Part shown: one piece after another, positions 22,118 through 33,448 of the stretch
Numbering within the stretch: position 1 is the stretch's first letter
How the letters are laid out: the number at the start of each line of letters is the position of its first letter
NCBI GenBank assembly: GCA_029747585.1
Contig: JAPEVF010000129.1
Coordinates: 1 to 47,342, forward strand
DNA length: 47,342 bases
Reading direction: 5' to 3'
Source: Pleurotus djamor
Taxonomy: Eukaryota; Basidiomycota; Agaricomycetes; Agaricales; Pleurotaceae
Position numbers and translations under genes: made by a program
Notes under the pieces: model-generated
What the model was told of the DNA's origin: nothing
Seen by the model: the letters and a program-made list of their open reading frames with translations, nothing else
The model's database searches: none

Positions 22118-24640
22118 TGCACTCCTAGGGCCGGACATCCGTAAACCTAAAATAGACATAGACGTGCCTAATCAAACAAGTAAGTAAATGGCACGCAACC
22201 TCACGGGGTGCGGAATCGTTTTAGGCCAAAATGTATTATTGTTGATGGGTGCTTACTTGTAGCGCAGTTTAGTAAAGACTCAGAGTACATCCAAGGTAGT
22301 CATCCGGAGGGCAATGTCACTGGAAGTGGTCGACAGCCTAATGACTCTAGGAGACAGAACCGCCTTTCAAGAAAATGGAGAAAGGGTGAGGCGTCGATAG
22401 CTGCAAGGGGGATGAGACGAATATGCGGCAAAGACAAATGACATGAAAGACTCACCGCTACAATGTTGATGGGACGAATGGAGCAGTCGGACCCTGCGGG
22501 TGTCCGATCGAGGACGAGTGCAAGGGATACACACTCACTACGTTGACTCGGGGGTCACTCGAAAGGTATAGGATGCGAGCCACTCCCCATCGTAGACCGC
22601 TGGACCAGAAGGACGGTGGTGAGACGGCGAAATGGACAAGGACAGGCAAAAATGCCGACCTGTCATGGCAAATGGTGATAACAAGGGAACAAATTCATAT
22701 CCCCTCGTTTCCTTATCGCAGCTATACGTGTGTCCAGATGCTAGCGCAGTCAGCAGGGAGGGAGAGCCGTCAGCGGGTGATGAAAACAAACCTGAGGTGA
22801 CTAGAGTAGCAGCACGCGCGTGACACGCCACAGTTCTCGTCCACGCTGACCCCTTCCATGGCGTGTCAACCAATTGAGGCGCGTCATGAGGGTTGAAGGT
22901 GGGTGGACAGTGCGATGGGTTCGTAAGGTTTTACAACGGCGATGGGCTGACCGTTGATTTAATCAGAGGGACGTGAAATCGCCTAACCGACAGGATAATT
23001 GAATCTCTGCGGGTGCTATGAACATGAACTCGCGTTGAGACCTCGAGAAAGACGAACCAACTTACGACTTAGTCACCGTACGAATGCCACTAGATTACGG
23101 ACGTGACATGATATAACCGTCTGAAAGGACATATCCAATCAAACGATGAACGGAAGACTTTCACGACCGATGACCTACGCGGCGAATGTTTCCCAGCTTC
23201 ATAAGAATCCAATGGCAACATGAGCAGTAAGCACAAAAACCCACCCGCAACGTAGGAAACACATACATATGTAAGCGCAATCAGATCCATCCCCAGATCA
23301 CTAGTGCCTTGGGGCTTTTCGATTTCAAATCCCCATTCGCGTTACGGCCTGAAGGCTGGAAGCTGGAAGCCTGGAGGTACCAGAACTGAGAAAACGATGT
23401 TCAAGGAAGGATTATGACCGGAGCTGCAATCCCCTCACCCAAGGAGGCGACCACTGACCGCCCTCTCCCTCGTCTCCAAGTCGATGACTGAAGCTTGGCT
23501 CGAAAAAACTTATGAACAGAGTGGAGAGACCCAAACGTTCACCAACCCATAAATAGCAGCAACCTCAAGCAATATTAGGATCGTGACATCACAAGCTTAA
23601 GGGCGACACGGAGGAATTTTGCTACCGATGCGTGGTGTTCCTGCGGTTGGCAGGCAACCCACACCCTTTTAAGCTTCGGTGCGAACCGAGTTACGAATCT
23701 AATTGATCGCCTATTTGACCAGCAATTCAATCAAAATTCACGTTGGGAGTTACATAGGAGTGGCAGGCTTACGCGTGTGTGGAATATGGATGGTGCATGG
23801 ATGAACCCTCTGCAGGGGGGATTTTGTGAGACGACCGGATCGACCGATGGCGAAACACTCTCGTCCCCTTGCGTAAAGGTTCCACCTTCCAAAGTACTAC
23901 ATAATCAGACAAAGAAGATAAGAGCTTCCTTTACATGGTTCGCCCTATGATATTGTTAAGAATATTCTTAACGCCACAGCTGGGAGCAATCATCGGGTGC
24001 ATTGTTCAAGCCTGAGAACAAGAACGAGAGAAGCAAACCGCACAGAGCAAGGATATATAAGGGAACGTACCATTCCAAGTACTCTCAAGAACGCTTGGCC
24101 ATGGATATCCACGGCGAGTATGCAAACTGTGAGTAAAGGGCGTAGTATGGGCGTCGCTGCGCATAACAGCCTCTACGCCTCGGCGGCGGGCGCCCTGGCA
24201 AGCATGCCCTTAGCGTCGGGAATCGGGTGGTACTAGCAGGACTCGGATAGACCAGTCCCTGGACAATATCTATTCAATTACTACTAGAACAACTGGGGTA
24301 GTAGTTAGTCAGTATTCAACACGCCCGAGCACGACATCAAACTCAACAACTTGTGCACTCACACGTATCATAAGTAAGTATCATACATCACATATCACAT
24401 CACGGAACGTATGAGCCTCCGCTGCTCGTCGCGTAAGCATCACACACCCACGTATACATGAACGATATCGCCAGGCATCAAGGTGGGTCTCGTCGACCTC
24501 GTAAAGTCTGAACGTGAACATTCAGATCGAACCATGTCGCGTGGCGTCTAAGCGCCCATCTAATCTGATCCCGACAGGTCAATCTTTACAGCCTACTTCA
24601 GGTTTACCCCTCGGGGACGGTGTGTGTGTGGCGCCTCCAA
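22118..24640. repeat. Long diverged direct repeat, copy B
   Basis: Same-strand partner of 7670-9730. Shared anchors include CTAGGGCCGGACATCCGT (22127), GACCTGTCATGGCA (22659), the CACGCTGACC block (22842, with 8415 in copy A), TCAATCAAACGATGAAC (23132), ATCGTGACATCACAAG (23580), CAGGCAACCCACAC against TAGGTAACCCACAC (about 23650 / 9028) and ACCAGTCCCTGGAC (24251). Copy B is several hundred bases longer through insertions, mostly right of 23300. The minus strand of both copies contains similar short reading frames (LSPYAMTGR / LLSPFAMTGR, then SISPSHH-like), but they diverge quickly, so coding is doubtful. The two copies bracket the transporter array. Confidence 0.75.
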
Positions 24641-25192
24641 GCCCAAGGGACAAGTAAAAAAGCAGGACCGTGAGCGTGCCGTGCCGTCTTTCCGCAAGGA
24701 TTCCGTCAAAGAACCTAGGACACCGAAGAAAAGTGAGGCTCGGACGGACGCGTCACCACCTAGATATGACCTGGTGCGGTCGAGGTGGCGAGGGAACTCA
24801 TCTCGTGGTGAATGATACTTACTACAACTTGTAGATTTGTCAACACTACTACATATATAAGCGTGTCATATGGTACCGGCCAACGAATGACCGGGCTCGG
24901 TAACGAGGTATGTATGTACAGGAAACAATGAAGAGACCATGAGGATGCGAGAACCATGAAAGAAACCCAGGGAAATAATGATAATGTTGGATGTATGGGG
25001 GGGAATCCAGTGAAAAGAATACATGGGGCAGCCAGCATAATGGTAACCGTGTCATAATGTTAAACACACTCTATATGTACGAGTTCATCAAGAAAAGAGT
25101 CTGATCATGGATGAATGGATATGCAAGGAGGGAGATGCCGTACAGCGGAATCAAATGTGGATGAAGGAGGTAAAATAACCGCAGTCAACCCA
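24641..25192. other. 3' flank of coiled-coil gene, no gene seen
   Basis: AT-richer stretch between the long repeat and the stop codon of the minus-strand gene at 25193. Presumably its 3' UTR and terminator; no ORF with motifs. Confidence 0.4.
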
Positions 25193-25983
25193 TCATGATG
25201 GCCTAGTATTGCCGTTCCGAGGCGAACGTCGCAACGGCGTTGATGATCGTGATTTGCCATACATCCTCTCACGTCGCTTCACAGAAACGAGCATGGGGAT
25301 GGGACCGGGAGCAGTTGTTGATAGAGGTGACGCGAGGGGAGATGTTTCTGATGGGGTAGGTGATGGAGGCGATTCAGTCCGTCTGCGTTTGGCGGGCGGT
25401 CGTTGGACATCAATATCCGTATCCACGAACAGATCCTCAAGCTGTGGAGCAGAGTCGGGCAGGGAGAGGAGCGATAAGCCCAAGGGGGATTCGGGGCGAA
25501 GGGGGGCTTGGGATTGTCGGGGGTATGAGGTGGTTGCCTCTGCCAACAGGGAGCCGATCGGGTGAGACGGTGGCAGCTGCGCATGGGATGGCTCGGGCAC
25601 TTCAATCATGGGAGAGCGTGGGGGAGAAAAGGTGGTTTCGGCACTAAGGAAACAAAACAATTGAATAAGTGGGTCGAATGGAGACGATCGAGAGCGGGTA
25701 CATACTCTTGTGCTTCGAGATGAGCGTATTTACGCTTTAGAGATTCATACTTGAGCCTAAGTTTGTCCCTTTCCTGTTTGAGTTCGACGGCTCTGTCGCG
25801 TGCGAAGCGTGTCAAGCCGATGAGACCCATTGTGGCTGCTGATTGGACTTCTGCGCGGCGCTGCCAGAGGCTGCAAGTTGAACGGAGCGACTCGTTCTCT
25901 GCCATGATTCGTGCGATGTCTTTGTCTGTGAGGGCGCCTGAGGAGGCGGAAGGCCAGACGTTGGGAAGCATGGAGTCGTCCAT
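25193..25983 (-). CDS. Coiled-coil protein with basic nuclear-type motif
   Basis: Two exons, 25706-25983 and 25193-25643, with a 62-base intron (GTATGT..CTTAG), give 242 residues from ATG 25983. Residues 20-95 form a long amphipathic helix with coiled-coil character (AENESLRSTCSLWQRRA; ELKQERDKLRLKYESLKRKY). The second half is Pro/Ser-rich and carries PPAKRRRTESPP, a good monopartite nuclear localisation signal, and a very basic end (KRRERMYGKSRSSTPLRRS). There is no bZIP basic region before the coil, so I do not call it a transcription factor. The frame remains open upstream of the chosen ATG into the N gap, so the true start could be further right. Function unknown; probably nuclear. Confidence 0.7.
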
Positions 25984-26028
25984 GTAGAGTTTGCGAATGC
26001 TGGGCGTTATATACTGGCGCAGGTGTTG

Positions 26029-26038
26029 NNNANCNNNN
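26029..26038. other. Assembly gap (N run) between divergent genes
   Basis: Ten positions, eight of them N, of perhaps nominal size. The start of the plus-strand gene, and possibly of the minus-strand one, lies in or beside it. The real promoter could be longer than shown or the two sides could be wrongly joined. Confidence 0.7.
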
Positions 26039-26039
26039 T

Positions 26040-27335
26040 ACCAACCCTCCCTCTCAACTCGACGCCCAGGATATCCCTCCATCGTTGTTTGACTTCTCTG
26101 ACGTCCCTGCTTTGGATAGCTCATCGTTGCGCTTCTCCGATTCCGAGGACCTTAATCAAGACTTTCTGAGCAACTGGATGTCCATGCTCGAAGCCTTTCC
26201 AGACCCGAGCACTGTCAGCCAGGATACAAGCCTCGGACCCACCACAGCGGACGCTCAGATGATGACGAACCTTGGAAGCGGGGGCCTCGACGACATTGGA
26301 TTCGATTGGCTTGGCAATATGGGCGGTATGGATAATTTCTCCAGCATGAATGTTGGATCAAACCTGATTCATCCTATCCTAGATGGAATCTCTCCTCCCG
26401 ATGTTACTCAGAGAGGTGATGCCGCCGCGAACGTGGCCTCGAACTCTTCTGACATGCCCTTCGTGCCTACCATCCCGGACGCGATGATCGACCCCCAACT
26501 CTGGGCTATATCCGGTCCGTCGAATACTAATGTTCCCTCTACCACTTCACCCCAGCTCTCTCGGAGTCAGAACCATATTCCGAATCGTCCCCCCACGCCA
26601 TCACTTAGTATATCCTCCATTCCGTCCCTCGCGTCTCCTCATATGTCGCAGGCGTCCATGCGTGACACGCCAGAGATCGTTACGCCTTCTGCCTCAGTCG
26701 TTGGGTATGGCGATGCCATTGTCCCTCTATGTGGACTGGGTGTTAGTGAAAGCGAGCACCTCGATCGTCCGAGGATCGACAAAGGGAAGCGGAGGGAAGT
26801 TATATCCGATTTTGCCATGGATGTGGATGAACGGTTGGGCGGTGGCGTAGAGGTTGACCAAGATATGCTTGATATGCCTCCTTCATTGCGGCCGACGCAT
26901 ACTTTGATTGTTCCAAGTCCAAGTCATCCACCGGCTCCCTTGTCATCATCCACTCCAGCACCGGACGATGTTACTACAGTCAACCGACCTCAACGACCTA
27001 ATACCAGACAATCCCTTCGAAGGGCAACCAACCGTCTCCTTGCACAGACATTAGATACCAGTTCATCTATACCACCATCATCAAAATCAAAATCATCGTC
27101 ACTTCCTTTAACATCATCATCATCATCACCTGCTCCGTCAGCTTCATCAAGACCCAATGCCCGTTACACTCCCCAAGAAAAGCAGAATATTCTACGAGAC
27201 ACGAAAGAAAGGCTAATGCTACTCAAGGCGGAATATGAGAGGGCCAAAGTTGAGTTCTGGGAGTGTGGGTTGGAGCATGCGTGTTTAGTGCAGATGGGGA
27301 AGCAGCTCGGAAGAAATGCATCGAGGGGTAAATAA
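26040..27335 (+). CDS. Large Ser/Pro-rich acidic protein, conserved-looking C-terminal helix, 5' end in gap
   Basis: Open frame of 431 residues from the N gap to TAA at 27333-27335, no intron needed. No start codon is visible: the frame already reads QLDAQDIPPSLFDFSDVPAL at the gap, and the first in-frame ATG is only at 26178. The N-terminal part is acidic with hydrophobic spacing (FSDSEDLNQDFLSNWMSML; DDIGFDWLGNM), as in transactivation domains. The middle is Ser/Pro/Thr-rich with KGKRREV and a poly-Ser tract encoded by TCA/TCT repeats (about 27060-27150). The last 60 residues form a charged helix (YTPQEKQNILRDTKERLMLL; LKAEYERAKVEFWECGLEHA). I do not recognise the family. A transcriptional regulator is a reasonable guess from composition only. 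Confidence 0.7.
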   Translation, partial: TNPPSQLDAQDIPPSLFDFSDVPALDSSSLRFSDSEDLNQDFLSNWMSMLEAFPDPSTVSQDTSLGPTTADAQMMTNLGSGGLDDIGFDWLGNMGGMDNFSSMNVGSNLIHPILDGISPPDVTQRGDAAANVASNSSDMPFVPTIPDAMIDPQLWAISGPSNTNVPSTTSPQLSRSQNHIPNRPPTPSLSISSIPSLASPHMSQASMRDTPEIVTPSASVVGYGDAIVPLCGLGVSESEHLDRPRIDKGKRREVISDFAMDVDERLGGGVEVDQDMLDMPPSLRPTHTLIVPSPSHPPAPLSSSTPAPDDVTTVNRPQRPNTRQSLRRATNRLLAQTLDTSSSIPPSSKSKSSSLPLTSSSSSPAPSASSRPNARYTPQEKQNILRDTKERLMLLKAEYERAKVEFWECGLEHACLVQMGKQLGRNASRGK

Positions 27336-27538
27336 AAAGACTAATGGACCGTGGAGCTTGAAGTATTGCATGGATGTTTCCAAGTTACGACCATGATAAG
27401 ATAGTCATAGCATCGACATCTTTCTCATGCCACCCTGAAAACCTAACGCGCCTAGTTTGGCACTCAAGTACTCTTCTCTTGCAATCTGCTGTGCGAAATG
27501 ATGTTACCCGATCTTGACGATCGCACAGAAGCCTGCTC

Positions 27539-29586
27539 ATGCCATCCGAATCCTACGAAGCCTGTATTCAAAAATTACAGGTCATCCTCGATAACAACAG
27601 AATCGTTTGGTTTCCCTTCATCGAAAACGCGGCGACTTGTGGACTTGGGCTCGTGCGGTCCTTGGAGGTGAGTCAATCCACTGTCAGCGGAAAGTCGTGT
27701 ACTTCACTGAGAATCGCCATGTAACGTGCTAGACGTTGAGCTCATGGCAGGGTGACCCCAACGCTTCACCAGAGCTTCTGGAGATTGGAAATATAATCGG
27801 GGAGTCGCTGACAACGTTGTTGGCCGCTGCGAAGGAATATGGGGATAATGTTGAACAAGTCCCAGAATATGCATCGACTTGTCGGGACGTCCTATCGTGA
27901 GCGACTACATACTTCTAACTTCATGAGTCTTACGTGATGAGTCTATGTTCCGCGAAGTTATTTACAGGGCTTGCTTGCCGTCCTTGGTAATTTGAAATGT
28001 CAACATGAAGATACAAGCTGTCTGGCATTCTGTATTCAAGCTTCGTCCATCGTAGAGGAACTTCGCCAGCATCGAAAGCAAATAGCTGATACGAGCAGGA
28101 TACTTCATGTACGCAGCACCAACACGATTGTCCCTGTATTCCTTTTTGGCTTGACACAGCCTTCGTCGCGGTAGCTGGCTCGTCGCCGATTTGTGGAGGA
28201 CCTCCGCCGAAAGCCTCTAGGAACAGGACCGAGCATCGTAGGTTGCACCTCTTGATACGTTCGCTTTCCTTCTAATGAAGTCGCCATGCCACGTAGCCAT
28301 TACCTACTACTCCATCGACACTCTTGGTTGATTTGTCTGGATGTGTGGACCCTCTAGGTCCCTGTAATTTCCCGGTTGCTCATGGCGGATTCGCAGATAT
28401 TTGGTTGGGCCAATGGAAAGGTCGTAAGGTATGCACAAGTTGCGTTAATTACGGATCAACCTCAACGCATGACCTCGGTGATTTATCCTCTCACAAAGGT
28501 CGCCATTAAGGTTATCAGGCTCAACGCCGACGACGAGAAGGGCAAGATCAAACAAAAAAANGGTATCATCCTGCGACGACTCTAAAAATCACCTGGTTGA
28601 CGGTGGTCCATCTCTGAATTTCTAGCGTTTCAATCGTGAACTCCAGATATGGCAGAAATTGAGGCATCGACATATCTTGGAGTTGTATGGAACAACGCAA
28701 GACTTTGGTCCGCCGCCTTCGTTGGGTATGGTATGCCCTTGGGCTGAGCAAGGGAATTTAAACAATTACTTGAAGCGCCATCATGACACCATCAAGCTTT
28801 CCGAACGATATCGCATAGTGAGTGGTACTTGGGTTTGCACGCTTGTCCGAGATGAGATTTTAACCTACATAGCTTGATGAAGTAGCTGATGGACTGTCAT
28901 ATCGTGGGCCTGTGTTTGCGATTTAAGCGCATCTCGTGTCTGATGTTTTCCTGTCGTACAGTCCATTCAGCTTCCGTCATTCATGGGGACCTTACAGGCG
29001 TGAGTAGATCACAACTCCCGATTCTTAATAGACCACTCACTAGTTACCCTTCAGTCCAACGTACTTTTAGACGATTCTGCCAGTGTACGCATCAGCGACT
29101 TCGGCCTCTCATCAGTTATCGTAGAGTTGCAAGAAAATAACTCCGATGATTCTTGTATTACCGGGGCTGTGCGCTGGACAGCACCTGAACTATTCACCGC
29201 CTCCCCTGACGATGGAGACCAACTCCCTCGACCTACAACGTTCAGCGATGTTTTCTCCTTCGGGCGAGTCATGCTACAGGTATGTAGAATTCTCATGGTA
29301 CATGTTTATTTGCCTATAGCTGCCACCTATTCATCCAACCCAGACGTTATCCGGAAGAATACCTTTCGACTACCTTCGGATAGATGGACAAGTGTTCCTT
29401 GAACTCCATAAGCGGCTTCCTCCCCGACGGCCTTTCATCACATGGATCACAGATCCTCAATGGGAATTTATGACTCGATGCTGGGCAGAAGAGCCTGGGG
29501 ATCGGCCCAGCCTACAAGACGCTCAGGAGTTTATACGAAAATACCAGAAAATATTGGCATCCGCGCCGAATATAAACGAGCGTTGA
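27539..29586 (+). CDS. Protein kinase, TKL-like (Agaricomycete type)
   Basis: Eleven exons join to about 483 residues: 27539-27667, 27733-27896, 27958-28108, 28175-28237, 28297-28428, 28499-28561, 28626-28817, 28886-28913, 28962-28999, 29055-29279, 29320-29586. Residues 1-165 form an alpha-helical N-terminal region seen before the kinase domain in mushroom kinases. Kinase motifs follow in order: glycine loop AHGGFADIWLG (about 198), catalytic lysine in VAIKVI (about 217), HRHILELYG, catalytic loop VIHGDLTGSN (Asp about 317), DFGLSS (about 335), WTAPEL (about 363), then WEFMTRCWAEEPGDRPS with the conserved late Arg. All residues for catalysis are present; the first loop glycine is replaced by His. 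Position 28561 is N at the end of an A-run at an exon edge, so that junction is provisional. Confidence 0.85.
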
Positions 29587-29915
29587 CCACGCAGCTGCTT
29601 CCCGTTCCATACAGGAGGAGCCCCGATGGCAATACATGCTCGTTTCAATACGGACCTCCGATTCAATCCACTTACTCGCCTCGCAGAGGCAAAGCAACCG
29701 TTGGACATGGTGGGGATGTCAATAGCATGTCCTTCTTGCCGTCTACGGACGCGAGGTTTACGGGGCCCTCCGTTTTGACATTTACCAGTAGATATTTAGG
29801 TTTTAGGTACGTAGCGATTGGACATCTACATGGGGCCAATCCCAGAGACTATGTATCAAGAGGCTGTCCCTTTCAACTCCTTCCGGGTCCCGACGCCTTG
29901 TATATCGCTGGCGTC
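29587..29915. other. Convergent intergenic region
   Basis: The 329 bases between the kinase stop and the GMC oxidoreductase stop. A plus-strand stretch near 29695-29800 reads VGHGGDVNSMSFLPS, faintly like the start of a WD40 repeat, but it is out of context and short. No gene is supported. Confidence 0.4.
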
Positions 29916-32410
29916 CTAAGGTCTCCCTAGAAGAGCACCACGTTCCGCTCTGATCATGTCTGAGGCGCGCTCCCCAACCAGATATATTGGGGCTTGTGTG
30001 TGTGCATTTGGAAGATACGGCTGGAAGAGGGGATCAATCTCTATCTGGTCGATCATGCAAAAGGCACAAACCAAAACCGATCCATCTGCGATTCTTAAGC
30101 CATCTACGCCCTTCACCTTCAAATCGGGATCTACCACGCCCCATTCTGCGTCTACTGGAGACATACTAGCTGTACCAACGGGATGGAAAATCGTCGAAGC
30201 AGTATTTCGTACGTATGATTCCAGGTCAGCATCGTTTTCAGCGGCTCCAAGCTCGTCGTTGAAGGGACGTTGAATGTACCCCGTCCAGGCACTCCCAGAA
30301 ACGAACCGAAGTGTTGATTTGACTGCTTCAACCATTGCGAAGATGTCGAAGTCTGTGGACAAAAAGTTTGGGTCAATGATAGGGTGATCAAATGGGTTGG
30401 CAGATTTCAGTTTGATGGACCCCCCTGCGTCCGATTTTGAGTAAAAGAATACACTATAGGTGAATGAATGCCTACTTGATGTTGGAGAGATCAACGGGTT
30501 TGTGATGCTCATGAAGCTGCCAGTATTAGGGGGAGTGACTCCTGGGACGACCCACAAATTCTAACGGTGAAGCCAATGAGAAGTTTAGCCGAGACTTCAG
30601 TATACCATCGAGCTCACGGAGTAAATACTTTCAAAGTGGGCCGAGTGAGGCCCGGCTGCGGGGTCCAGTACCCTTTCGAAGATACTGGCGTTGTTTGGGA
30701 GCCTCAAGAAACCTATCTGGTTGGCAACACTGTTCGTCAGAGGCCCAGTCCGAGTTTCTTGCCATTGCTCGATGTTTTCCTGTAGCATGCTGGGGTTCCT
30801 GAGTATCCCATCATATGAGTCGCCTCCGTTCACTAGGAAAGCCGTCGCGAGGAGGACATGATCTACGTAAACTTAGGTATAAGTAAACGTCACTCACAAT
30901 TCCGCATTACATACCTGAAAGATTCCGACCCACGCTCGGGTTGTGAACGATCGAACGAATTCCAACCGCTTCGAGGTCATATTTATCTCCAATACCTAGC
31001 CCATGTAGATCTTAGCCTGGATTCATGGTTAACAAATGGTAGAACAGCAAAATTTGCGAACCTGACAGTTGTAACAGAGCTGGTGTACCCACTGAACCCG
31101 CAGATAAAATGATTTCACTCTGGGCGCAGATTCGCTTGCTTGGTACTTGGGATGCATTTGAAGGACCAGCCTATGAGACTGATCTGAGAGTACCTACCTC
31201 CTTCTGCACCTGTATATTCTAAGCATCTAAATGCTGGACGATCGTCGATGACGCTGGTTTGAAGAAGCTTAGTGACTTGTGCATTTATGAGAACATCAAG
31301 ATTCGGTCGTCCAAGGGCAGGTTTTAAGTAAGCAGTCGCAGAGCTACTGCGCTCTCCATTCCCAATTGAAGAAATGGACCATCCTACCCCCGTGGGCTTG
31401 AAAATTAGGTGTATATGTTATCATTCGACTCACCAACACCGAGAACATCCCCTCCACCCATGTCAGGATTAAATGGAAATTCGTCACTCTGCTCATTTAA
31501 GGTTGCCATTACGCGTTCATCCATAGTTGCGGGCCAATTAGGGAGGCTTATGGGTAGTGCTCCATTGAGTCCATGTCTTGAGGGGATGAATTGCCCCGTG
31601 GTGTTATGGCCTGGCAAATAACGCAAGTCAGAACAAATAGGAGCTAGGATAGGAGCCAGAGGGAATTCACCGTCCGACGACGCGACCACCCGTTCGTTCT
31701 GTCTGAGCTCAGTCGAGATCCTTTGAAATGCATCCTTAAGCTACCTTTTGGATGTACTTCTGCATATTCGTCCAATTCCAACCAGGATCTCCAGTCACGG
31801 CTGCATAGCGATCGTAATCCTCGTGAGACCCATGCATCCATATCATGTAGTCTGTCAAGAGTTGAGTGAGTTCGAGAGAACTTAGATGAGGGGTTCACAT
31901 GACGTACTAACTGAGCTGCAGCCTCCAAGCATCCGACCGCGTGTATAAGGGACGCTCCTTCCGTTGAGTCCTGGCTGCGGCACTGTTGTATAATTCCAGT
32001 CGTAGATGGTGTAGGGCGTGAGCGAAGGGCCAAGAAGTGGTACTTGCGCGGCCAAAACACCTTCATTCCTAGGAGGTATTGAGTAATCCTTGATAAAGGT
32101 GTTGACGATAAAAGATCCTTACGTGAGACCAGCTTCGAGAACGAGCACGGTGATCGAGGGGTCCTCTGTAAGACGAGATGCAACAACATTTCCGGCTGTC
32201 CCAGCTAATGATTCCGAGTCAGTGAGGCAGCAGGCTACCTTTGACACATGCCCGGGAAGAAAACCACATACCACCGACTACGATATAGTCATATACATCC
32301 CGAGGTAGTTCTTCTGAGCAACATGTAGACAAAGACGCCTGAGAAAGGGCAAGATAATTTGCGATGACGAGAAAAATTGGATAAAGCGTCGTGGAAGGCC
32401 GAGCCTTCAT
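29916..32410 (-). CDS. GMC oxidoreductase, aryl-alcohol oxidase/AA3_2-like, secreted
   Basis: Thirteen exons join in frame to 610 residues: 32272-32410, 32123-32204, 31908-32068, 31745-31851, 31671-31698, 31434-31610, 31198-31383, 31062-31145, 30915-30995, 30618-30862, 30476-30560, 30072-30424, 29916-30020. A signal peptide covers about residues 1-26, followed by the FAD-binding [14 protein letters not shown]. Then come the GMC signature region [19 protein letters not shown], the second signature around [17 protein letters not shown], and the substrate half. Both active-site His are present: [17 protein letters not shown] (about His539) and [17 protein letters not shown] (about His583), 44 residues apart as in aryl-alcohol oxidase. 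Such enzymes oxidise aromatic alcohols, glucose or other sugars and feed peroxide or quinone cycling in lignocellulose decay. Oxidase versus dehydrogenase and the substrate cannot be told. Intact. Confidence 0.92.
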
Positions 32411-32702
32411 GTTGGAAGACGGACGAGGGAGATGGAAGCGTCTGTTCTCGTGAGCAGAGGTTATAACTGGGTACCATGAGTCCAGGCGGCGGTCTATAAG
32501 ACGTTTGGAATTCTCGTCGGTCCAACCGGTGGGCCCATGAAGTGATGCGGCCCATAGGGAGATGGAGAGATGGAATCGGAAGTGGCGCCAATGGGCTCGT
32601 CATAATCATGTACTGACCATATCAACACCCAAACTCAAGTCCGATACCCCGCGGTCGTGCGTGGCACTGAGTTGATTTATCATTTTCTGGGCGAACATTT
32701 AC
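32411..32702. promoter_or_regulatory. Promoter region of GMC oxidoreductase
   Basis: 292 bases between the GMC start codon and the stop codon of the basic-tail gene, both on the minus strand. No strict TATAAA is seen. No gene. Confidence 0.35.
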
Positions 32703-33448
32703 TTATACGGGTACATTGGTGAAGTGGTGAAGATGAGGCATTTCCACGATATGTTGCTTCCTTCGCCGTCTACGCAGAGCTGCTCCCGCTTGAGTAGCTC
32801 GAGCACCAATGTTCTGGCTCTGGCCTCGACGGCGATTCCGAGACCCTTTGTACTTCGAATTGATCTCTCGAAGAAGATACCTCAGAAGCCCCCCAGCGTA
32901 AGCATGTTCTCTTGGAAAGTATCTTTCGCGGTCTTTTGTATATGTTCGTAGTGCTTGCAGATCTTCGAAAATACGGACAGCGCCACCGCGGCTAGTAACT
33001 AGGTCGACGAGATTGACATGAGTTGCACGGACAATCTGTTATGAAAGACTCAACGGTCAATGTCGGTGCGGAGTGGATAAGAAAGTCGTTTCACCTTGCG
33101 GCATTCCTTCAAAGTATCAGGAATTGGCTCAAGCTTGAGTCGCTTGCACAATTTCTTCCATAACTTGATATCGTCTTCATCCTCTCCGTATCTCTCATTG
33201 AACGCAAACACGAGGGAGTCTTTGAATGCATCATGAGCCTCCTTCCGCTTCGAATCGCTTTTCTTCCATTTGAAGAAAGCGCACATGCGCTGAAATTCGT
33301 CGGACACGGAAGCTTTGGGGTCATAGGGAAACTTCGGATACCGTGAAAAGAACTCTACGAAGCGACTCGCTGGAGCGTTGAGGACTTTCTGTACGTTACG
33401 GGATGGCTTGTTGCTGTTGCGGTGGCCTCCAGAAGGGATGCTGTGAGA
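32703..33448 (-). CDS. Basic-tail protein paralogue, CCCH exon not found (5' end unresolved)
   Basis: Two exons, 33095-33448 and 32703-33035, are clear paralogues of exons 2 and 3 of the gene at 34377-35208: FVEFFSRYPKFPYDPKASVSD, MCAFFKWKKSDSKRKEAHDA, YGEDEDDIKLWKKLCKRL, then THVNLVDLV and YFPREHAYAGGLLRYLL. The second exon ends in a run of Arg (ALRRRRRKQ) plus an extra His-rich tail of about 15 residues. The first exon should begin 5' of 33448 at the acceptor GTGTAG, but no exon coding Cys-x8-Cys-x5-Cys-x3-His can be found in the 450 bases upstream up to the TATA-like element near 33872-33879. It may start elsewhere, be truncated, or be non-functional. At least 229 codons remain open. Confidence 0.65.

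Noticed and set aside
22538..22873. 111-codon ORF in repeat copy B with weak similarity to a frame in copy A
   Set aside because: Only about 30 residues correspond (SISPSHH region) and frames shift between the copies, so the DNA similarity is not evidence of coding.
25193..25983. bZIP transcription factor
   Set aside because: The helix is coiled-coil-like, but no N-x7-R basic region precedes it; the basic residues come after the coil.
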